In this document: one piece after another, positions 42,301-50,668 of the stretch
How the letters are laid out: every line of letters begins with the position of its first letter
How positions within the stretch are numbered: the stretch's first letter is position 1
Source of the DNA: Pseudomonas sp. GM50
GTDB taxonomy: Bacteria > Pseudomonadota > Gammaproteobacteria > Pseudomonadales > Pseudomonadaceae
Assembly: GCF_000282375.1 (NCBI RefSeq)
Contig: NZ_AKJK01000076.1
Location: 1 to 64,000, forward strand
Length of the DNA: 64,000 bases
Reading direction: 5' to 3'
Translations under genes and position numbers: made by a program
Notes under the pieces: model-generated
The model's input: the letters and a program-made list of their open reading frames with translations, nothing else
The model's database searches: none
Told to the model about the DNA's origin: nothing

Positions 42301-43443
42301 AGCGGCGACGCGAGGTTGTGCGCCTGGTACGTCGGCAATCGATTGTTGCTGGCTGATCTGGGCCATGGAAAAGAAGTGCGCCTGCTCAGCGTTACCCCTG
42401 ATAGCGAGGCGGCCTGGTTATTCGATGTTTCGAACGGCGAAGTCTATCGTCAGGCGTTCATCGACCCGCAGAGGCTGGAGCCTGCGTTCGGCCAAGGCTC
42501 GCGATTGCTGGTGGCCGACGCGCTACCCGCCGCCGAGCGTGCATGGGCGCCCTGGCAGTTTGCCGAGGTGACGGTTGAGGACGCCGGACTGCGAGGTACC
42601 ACACTTGAAGGCGTGGTGTTCGAGCTACGTGATCAAGAACCGGCATTGATCACCGGCGTCACCCATGAATGGGTCATGACTCAGGGGGAGCGACCGTACC
42701 AAGGCCTCAAACAATTGACGGACAGCCAACCTCATGCCGCGCTGCTGTCGGTAGAGGACGCCGGCAGTCTGATGTGGTTCGTAGTCGATACCGCACGTGT
42801 GATTCGGGTGCCAAAGGCCGCGATTCCGGAGTCCTTCGAACTGTTGGGAACGCAACAGCAGACCAACGTATTGCTTCATGAAGACAAGGATGGAATGTTG
42901 CTGACCTACCCGGACATGGGGCATGCGGGACCACTCGGTTATGTCCGGCGTAATGCCGAAGTCATGGTTATTGAAGGCCAGATGAAAGTCGACGATGTTC
43001 TGCCGTTGATGCCGGACGATGTCACGACCCTGATCCTGCGCGTGGGGCAAGGTGCGGTAAGTTACCGGTTGTCGAAGGCTGCCTGGCTGAGGCTTGAGTC
43101 GGTCATTCTCGATTGCCGGCATTCGCTGGGCAATGCGCAAACGATTCCCGGCAAATTGATCTGGGAGCTGGAAAATCCTGAAAAGCTGTTGCTGAGCATC
43201 GTTCAGGAACACCTGGTGATCATTGACCCGGACAGCGGGCACAGTGTGATCTTTCGTGAAGTGTATGCGACGGATTTCAACTTGCGCGGCGAAGTCTTGC
43301 TCGGGTTCGAAGGGCATCGACCTTATAGCGTTTCGACACTGGTGCAGAGGCTGGTCGCTCGGCAGAGCCTGCATGACAGTGCAACGCTGGGTGAACTTCT
43401 AACGGTATCGAATGTTGAGTTGGAAAACAGCCTGGTGGGTTGA
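36367..43443 (+). CDS. Giant toxin 1: TcdA/TcdB-like glycosyltransferase, C58-like protease, pore-forming regions (LifA/Efa1 type)
   Basis: A 2358-residue protein (about 260 kDa). Residues 124-320 carry the large-clostridial-toxin glycosyltransferase motifs: PKNLHFVWLGGG, then RGNLAAASDIVRVLVEHG and GGIYNDVDFLPP with the DXD pair D313/D315; the preceding ~120 residues correspond to the membrane-binding helical cap. A cysteine-protease-like module follows with C849 (GGRCYPLALVMAAA), H936 (NHAMLVAK) and D955 (YDPNFGVFEF), in YopT/C58 order. From about 1149 (DPTDVGSVHTLNAGFAIQAL) to about 1700 it resembles the TcdA/TcdB pore-forming region, with a hydrophobic Gly/Ala-rich stretch at 1277-1323. 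The rest is beta-rich without CROP or RTX repeats. No signal peptide. The start at 36367 follows GGAAG by eight bases. Paralogue of the next gene. Predicted to modify host GTPases; target and secretion route unknown. Confidence 0.85.
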   Translation: MSESKFLFAGGYVNFVDLFQRVDLEQALISHKGTDQYDAVFRYYLGCIDSLGSPQLLEPLGLLKQALGALEGGSRRRRAAESEPPLNGGAEADDLAQIYNKVEGFEARLHNSLEQRKTPATEVPKNLHFVWLGGGVGAIQRDYINIWKQVMAKEGYGLNVWYDSDGLLVHETNRIIVEAAKADVLSGEGRVASGHDLADRYEERATALKRQMYRHINQATERGKSADEARMDLLVRGYGQDEVTLRALRDKNAQLMANLNEEGMRLRDVHELRAFSRLEDFYNREMSLRGNLAAASDIVRVLVEHGEGGIYNDVDFLPPLARNLAGIDVNQLKFDAQLGVLQLLLDHNPHWMPGRQTLRSRYTDYSGQIPAAHRDALERFAKSAPSLEQVFVPFENRNVRPDSLRLAMIDNGESNALIISHPGSAALEAIIERFEIHLHVLLAVELEADKRKIKLYDANGIYELTEEVLRDKFDIFDQKAGSDDYRASNLCKGVADYFSDGIRPNAEGSIFLTGPGAVRAGLSDFESQLLTPRGADASREAVRLHTGFNNATEEDRDHSWKENAENAEVWFEAEKKRWTDGELKARYTGNMAQLLKHQSIDFEEGWPVIEGRHVLSTELLQHLADELGEPFMRTMNRSHDGAVTFDKAVPLSFDDRQSILAQSTGALPPVSLSDPQTQQLPIDELLSRLAKGSLEVAQLSPLQRLLLGALTGVQALDNRSFDTVRPQLDNLANSFSELGAAGRYATIEHALYQRQAPGFLAGLASPVDHPPALSETALGLKKNALEQPLTLRLWGKHVARIQQVAKLEYRDQIVERLGIVLDGFEAGTIKLVPQDLLLQGAGDRVGGRCYPLALVMAAALSEGKAAANILRERFYLGVIEPQGSDSAIFLHSLEALRGVQISEVGNALARSDLNQVVDILQARTATSTLMLNSDNHAMLVAKTIEGERSTYHFYDPNFGVFEFEHPTQFRQALEQFFLRQGMARHYAAYGDAARPTFDLIELEGARVSGVALPGATPVSELLQPGTLAGQSQRPVRQRLASARGQSLMSNPRLGSCLLALDSHWWAQQIAQVTTHLRQQNQLAPQLVPLFETLEITPDGMYRMSLIDPANPEHVVRVITEDHRLLRIKNYLSERFSALANKSSAPGDPVDPTDVGSVHTLNAGFAIQALMNALRGQEGPDRPLTLAVRLHAYVNYAQLVHGNVVDVAGLVSLVRQALAEEKLIAHTVAPVVRAAVGPSVGEATGGLLQLANVGFDIYQLATAQSDVERARFGTQLTFDSASLVLSVGAYAVGVTTAGAFLGGAAVILAGLAVGVAALAQGFAVIAEEAKQVGLFFDEIEKAHRQACRFDSALDAWITRSSLIVQTLDLVAGKLLLDSPKLYPLRDHFGVPTFDGDYERAINIRRELGLPGHITFTPSAGQVIVLPCTPQTCYGYEYKALPFATLRHDTGFDTARRLEKRKADGDRLFLFSFYSFPSEYILYRLFPVYRPTVINVLLDAVERSLVVPVLPPIWHGKVTYQIRGAGKQCALALNPGVSLTLDSASGTSRWVLEASWASEQDVVLGGAAGLQIGTVKVEFTGRGLHDVLIRIANNQLFQLARGKQQMSLVEQDVPLGMGRQALQEHFKVLAREHRLVMPYTPVHHYLIPFEKPDEPRYTTAWYDAKEDRFLYIRSEEVGAADEALLGTVASGYAYFYEPQNYEIWQVDAVTGLLSHRYRLLLKNTAATITSVEADAQGVIHVVQEIARENQGSDVLVYVIHDGQLLLSSVTRDMDPALESVFSASDTLADWSQVLGRYYTFTPVTADHTSVTVDWQPAPFVSVCWTFEANTRDMAWVRHSDHLIIRPSPWLHRGRGWADSIKNMTDLTLLTPADGSDVFVIYDRLKQQLCRKQRTLVAGKGHWSHTWEQPRELENVVAVEGGYLALTSQGLFFNLTPQGYLELGGLGESWFKDRMHWWSALEPLARQHAAERFALVGLSNFSGDARLCAWYVGNRLLLADLGHGKEVRLLSVTPDSEAAWLFDVSNGEVYRQAFIDPQRLEPAFGQGSRLLVADALPAAERAWAPWQFAEVTVEDAGLRGTTLEGVVFELRDQEPALITGVTHEWVMTQGERPYQGLKQLTDSQPHAALLSVEDAGSLMWFVVDTARVIRVPKAAIPESFELLGTQQQTNVLLHEDKDGMLLTYPDMGHAGPLGYVRRNAEVMVIEGQMKVDDVLPLMPDDVTTLILRVGQGAVSYRLSKAAWLRLESVILDCRHSLGNAQTIPGKLIWELENPEKLLLSIVQEHLVIIDPDSGHSVIFREVYATDFNLRGEVLLGFEGHRPYSVSTLVQRLVARQSLHDSATLGELLTVSNVELENSLVG

Positions 43444-43488
43444 TCACCGGCTGTTGTCTGCGATTTGAAAAAGCGATTGGGCGATGTA

Positions 43489-43518
43489 CCCCTCAAGAAA
43501 CTGAAGTTACTTGAGGGG
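43489..43518 (+). other. Stem-loop between the two toxin genes
   Basis: CCCCTCAAG and CTTGAGGGG form a perfect 9-pair stem with a 12-base loop, 52 bases before the second toxin start. It lacks a T-run, so it is not an ordinary terminator; it may separate mRNA stability or expression of the two genes. Confidence 0.5.
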
Positions 43519-43569
43519 GGCGCGTGTGCCTGAGTTTCAAGAGTTAATCCAATAGGGACATTATGAATT

Positions 43570-46500
43570 ATGAGTGAATTGATGCAGTTGCCCGATACCG
43601 GGAAAGATTTTGTCACGGCTGTCGGTCTATCCGGATTCTCCGGTGACCTCGGTGAGTTTGCAGGCAGTGGAGAACACGCCGCACTCAACCGGTATTACAA
43701 GGCTGCGAGTGAAAGTGATCGGCTGTCTGATCAATTGGCGCCGGCAAAGTTGTTCCTGGAAACGCTTGCCTCGCTGATCCGGCAAAAAACCGGGTCGATG
43801 ACCGACACGCTTCGCAAAGCCAATGCCGACACTAAAGCTTATGTGGCCAGGATCGAAAAGACGGTAGCAATACTTGCCAAAGTCCATCCGCCGGTGCCGA
43901 AAAACATGCATTTCGTCTGGGTGGGTGGCGCTCTGTTCGGGGATAACCAGCGCGACTACTTCAATATCTGGAAGCAAGTGTTGAGCAAAGACGGACATAC
44001 CTTGAATCTTTGGTATGACCCTGACGCGCTGATGGCTTTTGATACCAACCGGATCATTACTCAGGCTGCCAAGGCGCATGCGATGGAGTCGGGCGGGGCG
44101 GACCTGACCCGGCTCAAGGATCTATTTGAACTCGTCGAAAGTCGTGTGGTGGTCTTGCGACGGCAAATGTTCGAGCACGTCAACGCCGTTCAACAACGTG
44201 GTGGCAAAGGTGACGATGCGCGCATAGATTTGCTGGTCAACGCCTATGGGCAGGATCGGGTCACGCTTGAAGGCGCGAGGGCACGATACCTGGAGAGTCA
44301 CTTGGCGATGGCGGGGGAGCACGTTCGGGTACGCGATGCCCGCGCGGCATTCAGCTCTCACTTTCTGTGGGACGTCTATGAGCGTGAAGTGTCGTTTCGC
44401 GGGAATCTGGCCGCCGCTTCGGATGTGATTCGACTTCAGGCGGAAACCCTGGAGGGCGGCACTTACAGTGACCTGGACTATCTGCCGCCATTGGTAGAAG
44501 AGTTGGGCGGTGTAGACATCAGCAAGTATTCCTTCAGTCAAAAGTTGGGTGTCTTGCAATTGTTGCTCAATGGTAATCCTGCCTTGATGCCCAAACGTGA
44601 CAAAAATCGGTACAAGAGTCAGATAGGGTCAATACCCGTCGAAGATCGGGAAGCTTTAGTCAAGTTTTCAGAAAGCAGTCCTGGCGTGCTTGATATTTTT
44701 GCCGCGACTAAGGGACTGACCGTTCCACAAGAAGGTGTTCGTTTGGGAACGGCGTTGGGCAACAAAGAGATGAACGCTTTCATCATGGCCCATCCTGAGT
44801 CCGGGATGATTCATTCGATCATGAAGCGCATCCGTAGCAATTACGACTTGCTGCTCGATGTGGAACAGAAAATCATCAACACTGGTGGTCATTGGGATAG
44901 CGGTTTGGCCGGGCAGTTCGCTCAAGAAATACTTCAGCGGGAAAGTGAGCTGACACACCGTCCCCTGGACTATACGAATCCGAACATCCCCAAACTGCTC
45001 GACGCCATAGGTAATTACCATCGCGACGGAATCTATCCCCAGGCCGGTGGGACGATTCTCTTGACCGGGCCCGGCGCTGCCATTTGGGGGATGGACGATT
45101 TTATACAAGCCCACTGCGTTCCGGACACTATGGCGCAGCTGAAAGATCAGCTGAAACTCGACACCGGATACAACCGTGCAACGGAAGAAGAGACCATTAG
45201 CGGGTGGGTCGACAATGTCACAGAACTAGATGAGTGGGTATCGAAAGAACAGCAGAACTGGCGCGATGGCAAATACAAGGCCCGATACACCGGCAATCTT
45301 GCGGATTTGCTGAAGGGGCAGACCCTGACCTTCAACCAAGGCTGGCCGGTGATCGAAGGCAAACCCGTGTTGCTGACATCGGTGCTGCAACAGCTGCTTG
45401 ATGATCTGGGCGAACCCTTCATGCGCGCGATGAATAAAAAGTTTATCGGCGACATCACGTTCAAAGATCGCATCGCCCTCGACTTTGAGACGCGGCAGCA
45501 AATCCTGGCGCAACCTGCCAGCACACTTCCTGAATCAATAGACGCCGAGTCGCTTGGCAACATGAACGAGGCATTGGAGCGTATCGCTGGCGGCAAGTTG
45601 TCTGCGGAGCAGTTGAACCCGCTGCACCGTGTCGTGTTTGGCGGCCTGTTCGGTGCATCCACTCTGGATCAGGAGGGGTTCGCACCTGCCTGGAAGGAGA
45701 CGGTCGCCCTAGCCGAAAGCACTCAGGATCGCGGGCTTTTCGCACGTTACGAATTGATCGAGCAGACCCTGTTCAATCGGCGACCGGCGATGTTCGAAGC
45801 CGGGCACAATGCCTCACCTCTGTCCGGGCAGGTGCTAGAAAACTCGCAGATATTGAAGGTACGGGCTCTTGCTGAACCGTTGAGTGTGCGGCAGTGGGGG
45901 GAGCACGTCCAGAGGATCGAAACGGCGACCAGGAACGAATACCGGGCGAAGATTCTGCAGGAAGGGCATTTAGTCCGCGAACGGTTTTTCCAGGCCGGGG
46001 CCGACGCTGTCAAACAGTTGCCGCAGGAGCTGCTGGTACGCGGAAGTGGTGATCCGGGCCGGCATTGTTATCCCCTGGCGTTGGTCATGGCCGCGGCGCT
46101 TGAAAGTGGCAACACGGCAGAGCGGGCGTTGGTCGGTAAACTGGCCATTGCCAACCTCGCGCCTGACGCCGCTGAAACCCATGCGTTGTTTCATGTTCTG
46201 GATGAGTTGCGCGGCATTCCCATGTCGCAATTCGGCGAAAAAACGGCGGCTGTGAATTTGAGCGCGATCATGCAGGCACTGGAAGCGAAAACCTCCACCG
46301 CCAGCTTGATGCTCAACACTGGCAATCACTCGATGCTGGTGAGCAAGGTCGTGGAGCAGGGGGAGACATCCTATCGATTTTATGACCCCAATTTCGGCCT
46401 GTGTGCCTTCAGGCGGGCAGAGGATTTGCAGCAAGGCATCAACAACTATTTGCAGGATAAAGATATTGCCAGGGATTATGGCCTCGGCGAGATGTCGAAT

Positions 46501-49500
46501 CCGGCTTTCGATGTGATCGACCTCAATGGTTCGAGCATTGCCGAGAAGACTTTGCCTTCGCGGGTGACTGTCGGCGATTTACTGAGGCGCAAGCAGATGG
46601 CCGGCGGACGGTCAATCGAGCCTTGGCAGCATCACGCGGCATTACGTGCCCGTTCATTGTCGGAAAATGCCCGGCTGGGTGATGGCCTGGCTCGGCTGGA
46701 CGCCCGGGGTTGGGCGCGGCAGATCGAAAGCGCCACCATTCGCTTGCAGGCAGAGCATCAGTTGAGTCGTGACTTTGTGCCGGTCTTTGAGTCATTGAAG
46801 ACCGGTGCGACAGGCCAGCGTGAAATTACCCTGGTCAATGCCAGGGACGCCGGTCAGACCCGCAGAGTCGTGACCAATGACCTGCTTCTGGACACCATCA
46901 AGTCTCACCTGACAGACATTTACCGGACGCTGTCGGTTAAAGCGCCCCGCCCTGGTGTGGTTGATCCGACCGATGTGGGGGCCGTTCATACGCTCAACGC
47001 CGGATTCGCCATTCAAGCCCTGTTGTTCGCTCTGAAGGATCGGGAGTCCGCCGACGGTGGGACGACGGCATTGACGTCTGCGGTGCGCCTGCATGGCTAT
47101 CTGTCCTATGCACAACTGACCCATGGCCTCGTGGTGGATGTTGTGGAACTGATCAATCTGGTGCGTATCGCGTTCACCGACAGTCTATTGGTCGCCAGAA
47201 CCACCTCCTCGGTGGTGATCAATGCCCTGGGGCATGTGGCCAATGAGGGGGTGGGCAATATTCTTCAACTGGCGGCGGTCGGCTTCGATATTTATCTGCT
47301 GGCCAATGCCGAGAATGAGGCTCAGATTGCCCAGTTCGCAACCCAGCTGGCGTTCGATTCCGCAGGCCTGGTGGCGGGGCTTGGCGGGCTTGGCGCCTCC
47401 CTGGTCGGTGCCGGTACTGCGGCTGCGTTTCTGGGCGGGGCGAGTGTCATCCTGGGGGGGCTGGCGGTCGGCATCGGCGCGTTGGTCGAAGGTTTCAGCG
47501 GAATACTGGAGCGGGCCCGTCAGGTCGGCCAATATTTGAATCTGATTGAGCAGGGTTATCGCAGCGGCGGGTTTTCGCGGATTGACGATGCGCTGTGTAT
47601 CAGCCCCTATGTCGTCGTCACACATCTGGACCTTGACGCACGGCTACTGCGTTACGGCGGCATGCTGAACATTTACGCGGCCATCCCCCATGCATTGCAT
47701 CCGCCGCAGGGCAACCCGGATCGGTCATTGTCGATCAGCATCCGTGAGTCACTCGGCTATGCATACGAAAGTGCGATTCCCGATGCCGCAGACTTTGATG
47801 TCGTCGTGCTCCCGTGCATGCCGCATTGCTACTTCGGATTCGACTATAAGGCATCGCCGTTTTCGACCACCCGCAGGGAGCATTTTGAAACGGCGCTGAA
47901 ACTCGAGAACGACAGTGCAGGGGAGCGCCAGTTCTGGTTCAGTTTCTACAGGTTTCCGACCGAGTATGTGCTGCATCAACTGGTACCCAATTATTCGCAG
48001 ACGTTGATCAACGTAGTACTGGATCGCAGAAACCGTTTTCTCCACGTGCCGAAATTGCCAAGAGAGCTGCACAATTTTCTGTCCTACGAAATTCTGGGGC
48101 AGGGAGGGCAATGCACGGTAATGCTGGCCGAAGGTGTGCGGGCGATCACGCTGATAAAGCACGATGATGCGCCGTCGATGTCCTGGGCATTGAGTGCAAC
48201 CTGGCTGGCTGAGAGCGACGTGAAAATTGAAGGGGCTCGTGTGCAGTTGGGCGCGATCCAGGTCCATGTCCCTGACAAGTCGCCTTTACTTGTGCAACTG
48301 GACAAGCAGTCGTATCAAGTGGACTGGGAGCGGGGGAGCCTGCTCATCTCCGAGATATCGATCGGCTCGGGCGATAATGCTTCCGCTGCACAGGCGTCCC
48401 TCCGCGAGCACGCGCGTTCCCTGCGTCTGGCTGGTCGCTATACGGGTGTCCGGGATTTTCCTGTCCCCTACAGCGATCCCCTCGAACCGGTTTACACCAC
48501 GGCCCAATACGACCGCAACGAAGACCGTTTCCTGTTTGTCCGTGGCCTGGATCCGGCCTATCAGAAAGCCGCTTGCCTGGGCGCCATTGTCGACAAGTAC
48601 GCATACTACTATGTCCCCGACGAAGTTCTGATCTGGCGCACGGATGTGGCCACCGGGCAGGTCAACCGGATTTACCGGTTGATGGATCCAGTGCCGGGCT
48701 CAAGGATTTCGGCCTTCCAGGAACTGGAGGGAGGATTGATACGGATCGTTCAGAAAGTCGTGCTGCGTAACGGTCGTGACATGAAGATGACTTACCTGCT
48801 CGGCGCAAATGACCTCTCGCTGTTTTCGGTCATTGGCCCACTGACCGAGGGCCAGAAGGCATTGCTGCAACGCAAGAACACGGTCTCTCTTGCGTATTTC
48901 TTCTGGGATTACGAATTGATGGTACGCGACGAGAAACTCGCGCCTTTCGATGCAGTGAGTGTCGTGGATTATCAATGCGCCCCGCTGACTTCGATCACCT
49001 ATTGGCATGACGATTCTCGCAATCCCATCAATCTCTGGTTGCGACGCGATGACGGGCTCGTGATTCGGCCGAACGTGGAGGCGGGCTCAGGCAATCTGAC
49101 TTTACTTAACACCCAGGACGCCGACGGCGATACGTTCCTGTTCTTTGATCAGCTCCATCGCAGTCTCTACCGACAGCGGGTGACGACGCAGAACGACGAG
49201 CCATCCGCGCCAGCAGCAAAGATTCTGCCTCACGAGGTGGTCGAGGTGTTTTTCCAGGAGCAGCGTCACATTGCGCTCACCCGGAACGGGATGCTGTATC
49301 AACTGAGCAGGACTGATGAGTCGCAGCTGGTTGCGCTGAACAAGGATTGGCTGGCACAGGCTGCATCGGCCGCCGGTGACGGTTTTGAATGGCACACGAG
49401 CGTTGTGGCACTTGCCGAAGAGACGGCTACCGACGGTTTTGAAGTGTCTGGTGTGCTGAATGTCCCCGGCAATGCGTTCCTGCGTGTCTGGTGCCTGGAG

Positions 49501-50598
49501 CGACGCATGTTGATTGCCGATATGAGTGCGGGTCAATCCGTACAGCTATTGGCGCAGACCCCAGACAAAAAGGCTGCATGGTTATGGGATCCGGCCTCGG
49601 GGCAGGTCTATCGCCAGCCCTTCATGGAGCCCGAAGCGTTTACGGCGGCCTTTGCCAATGGCACGCGCCTGTTGCATCGAGACCGGTTGCCGGCAATGCA
49701 GCGGGTGGCTGCGCAATGGTCTTTCACCCGGATCGCACCCGAAGGCGCGGGATTGCGTGGCTTGACCCGAGAGCATGTGTGGGTCGAGCTGTTTGAAGGT
49801 GACGCGCCTCGTATCGTCGGTGTGGAAAGCGATTTCTTCTTTGGTCTTGGCACCCGGCAGGAGCGGGAAAACAAGCTGCTCCAGTTGATTGCCGGCCGCT
49901 CCTGCGCGCCCGTTTTGACCGCGGGCAGATTCGATGATCTCTTTGCCTGGTATGACACAGGTGCCAAGCGCCTCTACTACTCGACCGTACAGACCAATGG
50001 GCATTGGCCTGCTTATCTGGGCGCGCGCGATGGCGAAATTGCGCTACTGCACAATACCGTCACGCGTGAAGTGTTCAGTAACAGAAACGGTGCGTGGCTG
50101 GTGCCGGACCATGATGTCTGGATGCATGCAGGCATGGTGAGTCGAACGGCCCAGGTGATGACGATCCAGACCCGGGACAACATCGAGGACTTGCTGATGC
50201 TGATTCCGGACGGTGTCACCACACTGGTGCTGGGACTCGAAGGCCAGATGACATGCCAGATCTCAGAAGCCGCCTGGTTACGGCTCGACTGCCTGATTAT
50301 CGACTTCCATCAGTCAGCGTCCCGACAGCGTCAATTGCTCGTGCAACTGCCGCCTATGGATCACTGGCGGATCACGTTGGCCGAGGGGCATCTGTTGCTG
50401 ACCGATCCAGATGACGGGCGCAGCCTGATTTTTCGAAATGTCGAATCCGCTGGAGCGGTATCGCGGGAGACGTTTAATCTGCTGATCAATGTTTCCGGCG
50501 ATCAGCTGTTCGTCACCCTTGAGGAGCTGATGCTGGACCTGGAGCAGGGTGTCAGTCTTGATCTGGTGAAACTGCTGGAGAAGGCACTCAAGACGTAG
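43570..50598 (+). CDS. Giant toxin 2: paralogue of toxin 1 (glycosyltransferase, C58-like protease, pore-forming regions)
   Basis: A 2342-residue protein collinear with toxin 1. Glycosyltransferase: PKNMHFVWVGG from residue 110, FRGNLAAASDVIRLQAE and GGTYSDLDYLPP with DXD residues D301/D303. Protease-like module: C833 (GRHCYPLALVMAAA), H920 (GNHSMLVSK) and D939 (FYDPNFGLCAF). Pore-forming region from about 1131 (DPTDVGAVHTLNAGFAIQAL), hydrophobic stretch 1262-1311 (GTAAAFLGGASVILGGLAVG). The C-terminal part repeats motifs of toxin 1 such as AAWLWDPASGQVYRQ. All predicted catalytic residues are kept, so neither copy is decaying. It lacks the RRRR segment of toxin 1. The leader contains AGGGAC as ribosome binding site. 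A terminator follows 40 bases after the stop. Confidence 0.85.
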   Translation: MSELMQLPDTGKDFVTAVGLSGFSGDLGEFAGSGEHAALNRYYKAASESDRLSDQLAPAKLFLETLASLIRQKTGSMTDTLRKANADTKAYVARIEKTVAILAKVHPPVPKNMHFVWVGGALFGDNQRDYFNIWKQVLSKDGHTLNLWYDPDALMAFDTNRIITQAAKAHAMESGGADLTRLKDLFELVESRVVVLRRQMFEHVNAVQQRGGKGDDARIDLLVNAYGQDRVTLEGARARYLESHLAMAGEHVRVRDARAAFSSHFLWDVYEREVSFRGNLAAASDVIRLQAETLEGGTYSDLDYLPPLVEELGGVDISKYSFSQKLGVLQLLLNGNPALMPKRDKNRYKSQIGSIPVEDREALVKFSESSPGVLDIFAATKGLTVPQEGVRLGTALGNKEMNAFIMAHPESGMIHSIMKRIRSNYDLLLDVEQKIINTGGHWDSGLAGQFAQEILQRESELTHRPLDYTNPNIPKLLDAIGNYHRDGIYPQAGGTILLTGPGAAIWGMDDFIQAHCVPDTMAQLKDQLKLDTGYNRATEEETISGWVDNVTELDEWVSKEQQNWRDGKYKARYTGNLADLLKGQTLTFNQGWPVIEGKPVLLTSVLQQLLDDLGEPFMRAMNKKFIGDITFKDRIALDFETRQQILAQPASTLPESIDAESLGNMNEALERIAGGKLSAEQLNPLHRVVFGGLFGASTLDQEGFAPAWKETVALAESTQDRGLFARYELIEQTLFNRRPAMFEAGHNASPLSGQVLENSQILKVRALAEPLSVRQWGEHVQRIETATRNEYRAKILQEGHLVRERFFQAGADAVKQLPQELLVRGSGDPGRHCYPLALVMAAALESGNTAERALVGKLAIANLAPDAAETHALFHVLDELRGIPMSQFGEKTAAVNLSAIMQALEAKTSTASLMLNTGNHSMLVSKVVEQGETSYRFYDPNFGLCAFRRAEDLQQGINNYLQDKDIARDYGLGEMSNPAFDVIDLNGSSIAEKTLPSRVTVGDLLRRKQMAGGRSIEPWQHHAALRARSLSENARLGDGLARLDARGWARQIESATIRLQAEHQLSRDFVPVFESLKTGATGQREITLVNARDAGQTRRVVTNDLLLDTIKSHLTDIYRTLSVKAPRPGVVDPTDVGAVHTLNAGFAIQALLFALKDRESADGGTTALTSAVRLHGYLSYAQLTHGLVVDVVELINLVRIAFTDSLLVARTTSSVVINALGHVANEGVGNILQLAAVGFDIYLLANAENEAQIAQFATQLAFDSAGLVAGLGGLGASLVGAGTAAAFLGGASVILGGLAVGIGALVEGFSGILERARQVGQYLNLIEQGYRSGGFSRIDDALCISPYVVVTHLDLDARLLRYGGMLNIYAAIPHALHPPQGNPDRSLSISIRESLGYAYESAIPDAADFDVVVLPCMPHCYFGFDYKASPFSTTRREHFETALKLENDSAGERQFWFSFYRFPTEYVLHQLVPNYSQTLINVVLDRRNRFLHVPKLPRELHNFLSYEILGQGGQCTVMLAEGVRAITLIKHDDAPSMSWALSATWLAESDVKIEGARVQLGAIQVHVPDKSPLLVQLDKQSYQVDWERGSLLISEISIGSGDNASAAQASLREHARSLRLAGRYTGVRDFPVPYSDPLEPVYTTAQYDRNEDRFLFVRGLDPAYQKAACLGAIVDKYAYYYVPDEVLIWRTDVATGQVNRIYRLMDPVPGSRISAFQELEGGLIRIVQKVVLRNGRDMKMTYLLGANDLSLFSVIGPLTEGQKALLQRKNTVSLAYFFWDYELMVRDEKLAPFDAVSVVDYQCAPLTSITYWHDDSRNPINLWLRRDDGLVIRPNVEAGSGNLTLLNTQDADGDTFLFFDQLHRSLYRQRVTTQNDEPSAPAAKILPHEVVEVFFQEQRHIALTRNGMLYQLSRTDESQLVALNKDWLAQAASAAGDGFEWHTSVVALAEETATDGFEVSGVLNVPGNAFLRVWCLERRMLIADMSAGQSVQLLAQTPDKKAAWLWDPASGQVYRQPFMEPEAFTAAFANGTRLLHRDRLPAMQRVAAQWSFTRIAPEGAGLRGLTREHVWVELFEGDAPRIVGVESDFFFGLGTRQERENKLLQLIAGRSCAPVLTAGRFDDLFAWYDTGAKRLYYSTVQTNGHWPAYLGARDGEIALLHNTVTREVFSNRNGAWLVPDHDVWMHAGMVSRTAQVMTIQTRDNIEDLLMLIPDGVTTLVLGLEGQMTCQISEAAWLRLDCLIIDFHQSASRQRQLLVQLPPMDHWRITLAEGHLLLTDPDDGRSLIFRNVESAGAVSRETFNLLINVSGDQLFVTLEELMLDLEQGVSLDLVKLLEKALKT

Positions 50599-50637
50599 TC
50601 CCGTAAGCGGACAATCTGTCTCCAAGGGGCTACGGCA

Positions 50638-50668
50638 GGCTGCGGGATTGATCCCCCGCAGCCTTTTT
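50638..50668 (+). terminator. Rho-independent terminator after toxin 2
   Basis: GGCTGCGGG and CCCGCAGCC (9 pairs, 8-base loop) followed by TTTTT at 50664. The T-run touches the stop codon of convergent marC. Confidence 0.85.

Noticed and set aside
36367..50598. Mcf/FitD insecticidal toxin identity
   Set aside because: Mcf/FitD share the TcdA/TcdB-type pore region, but the N-terminal glycosyltransferase motifs and the overall order fit LifA/Efa1 and clostridial toxins better, and no FitABC-type export genes are adjacent.
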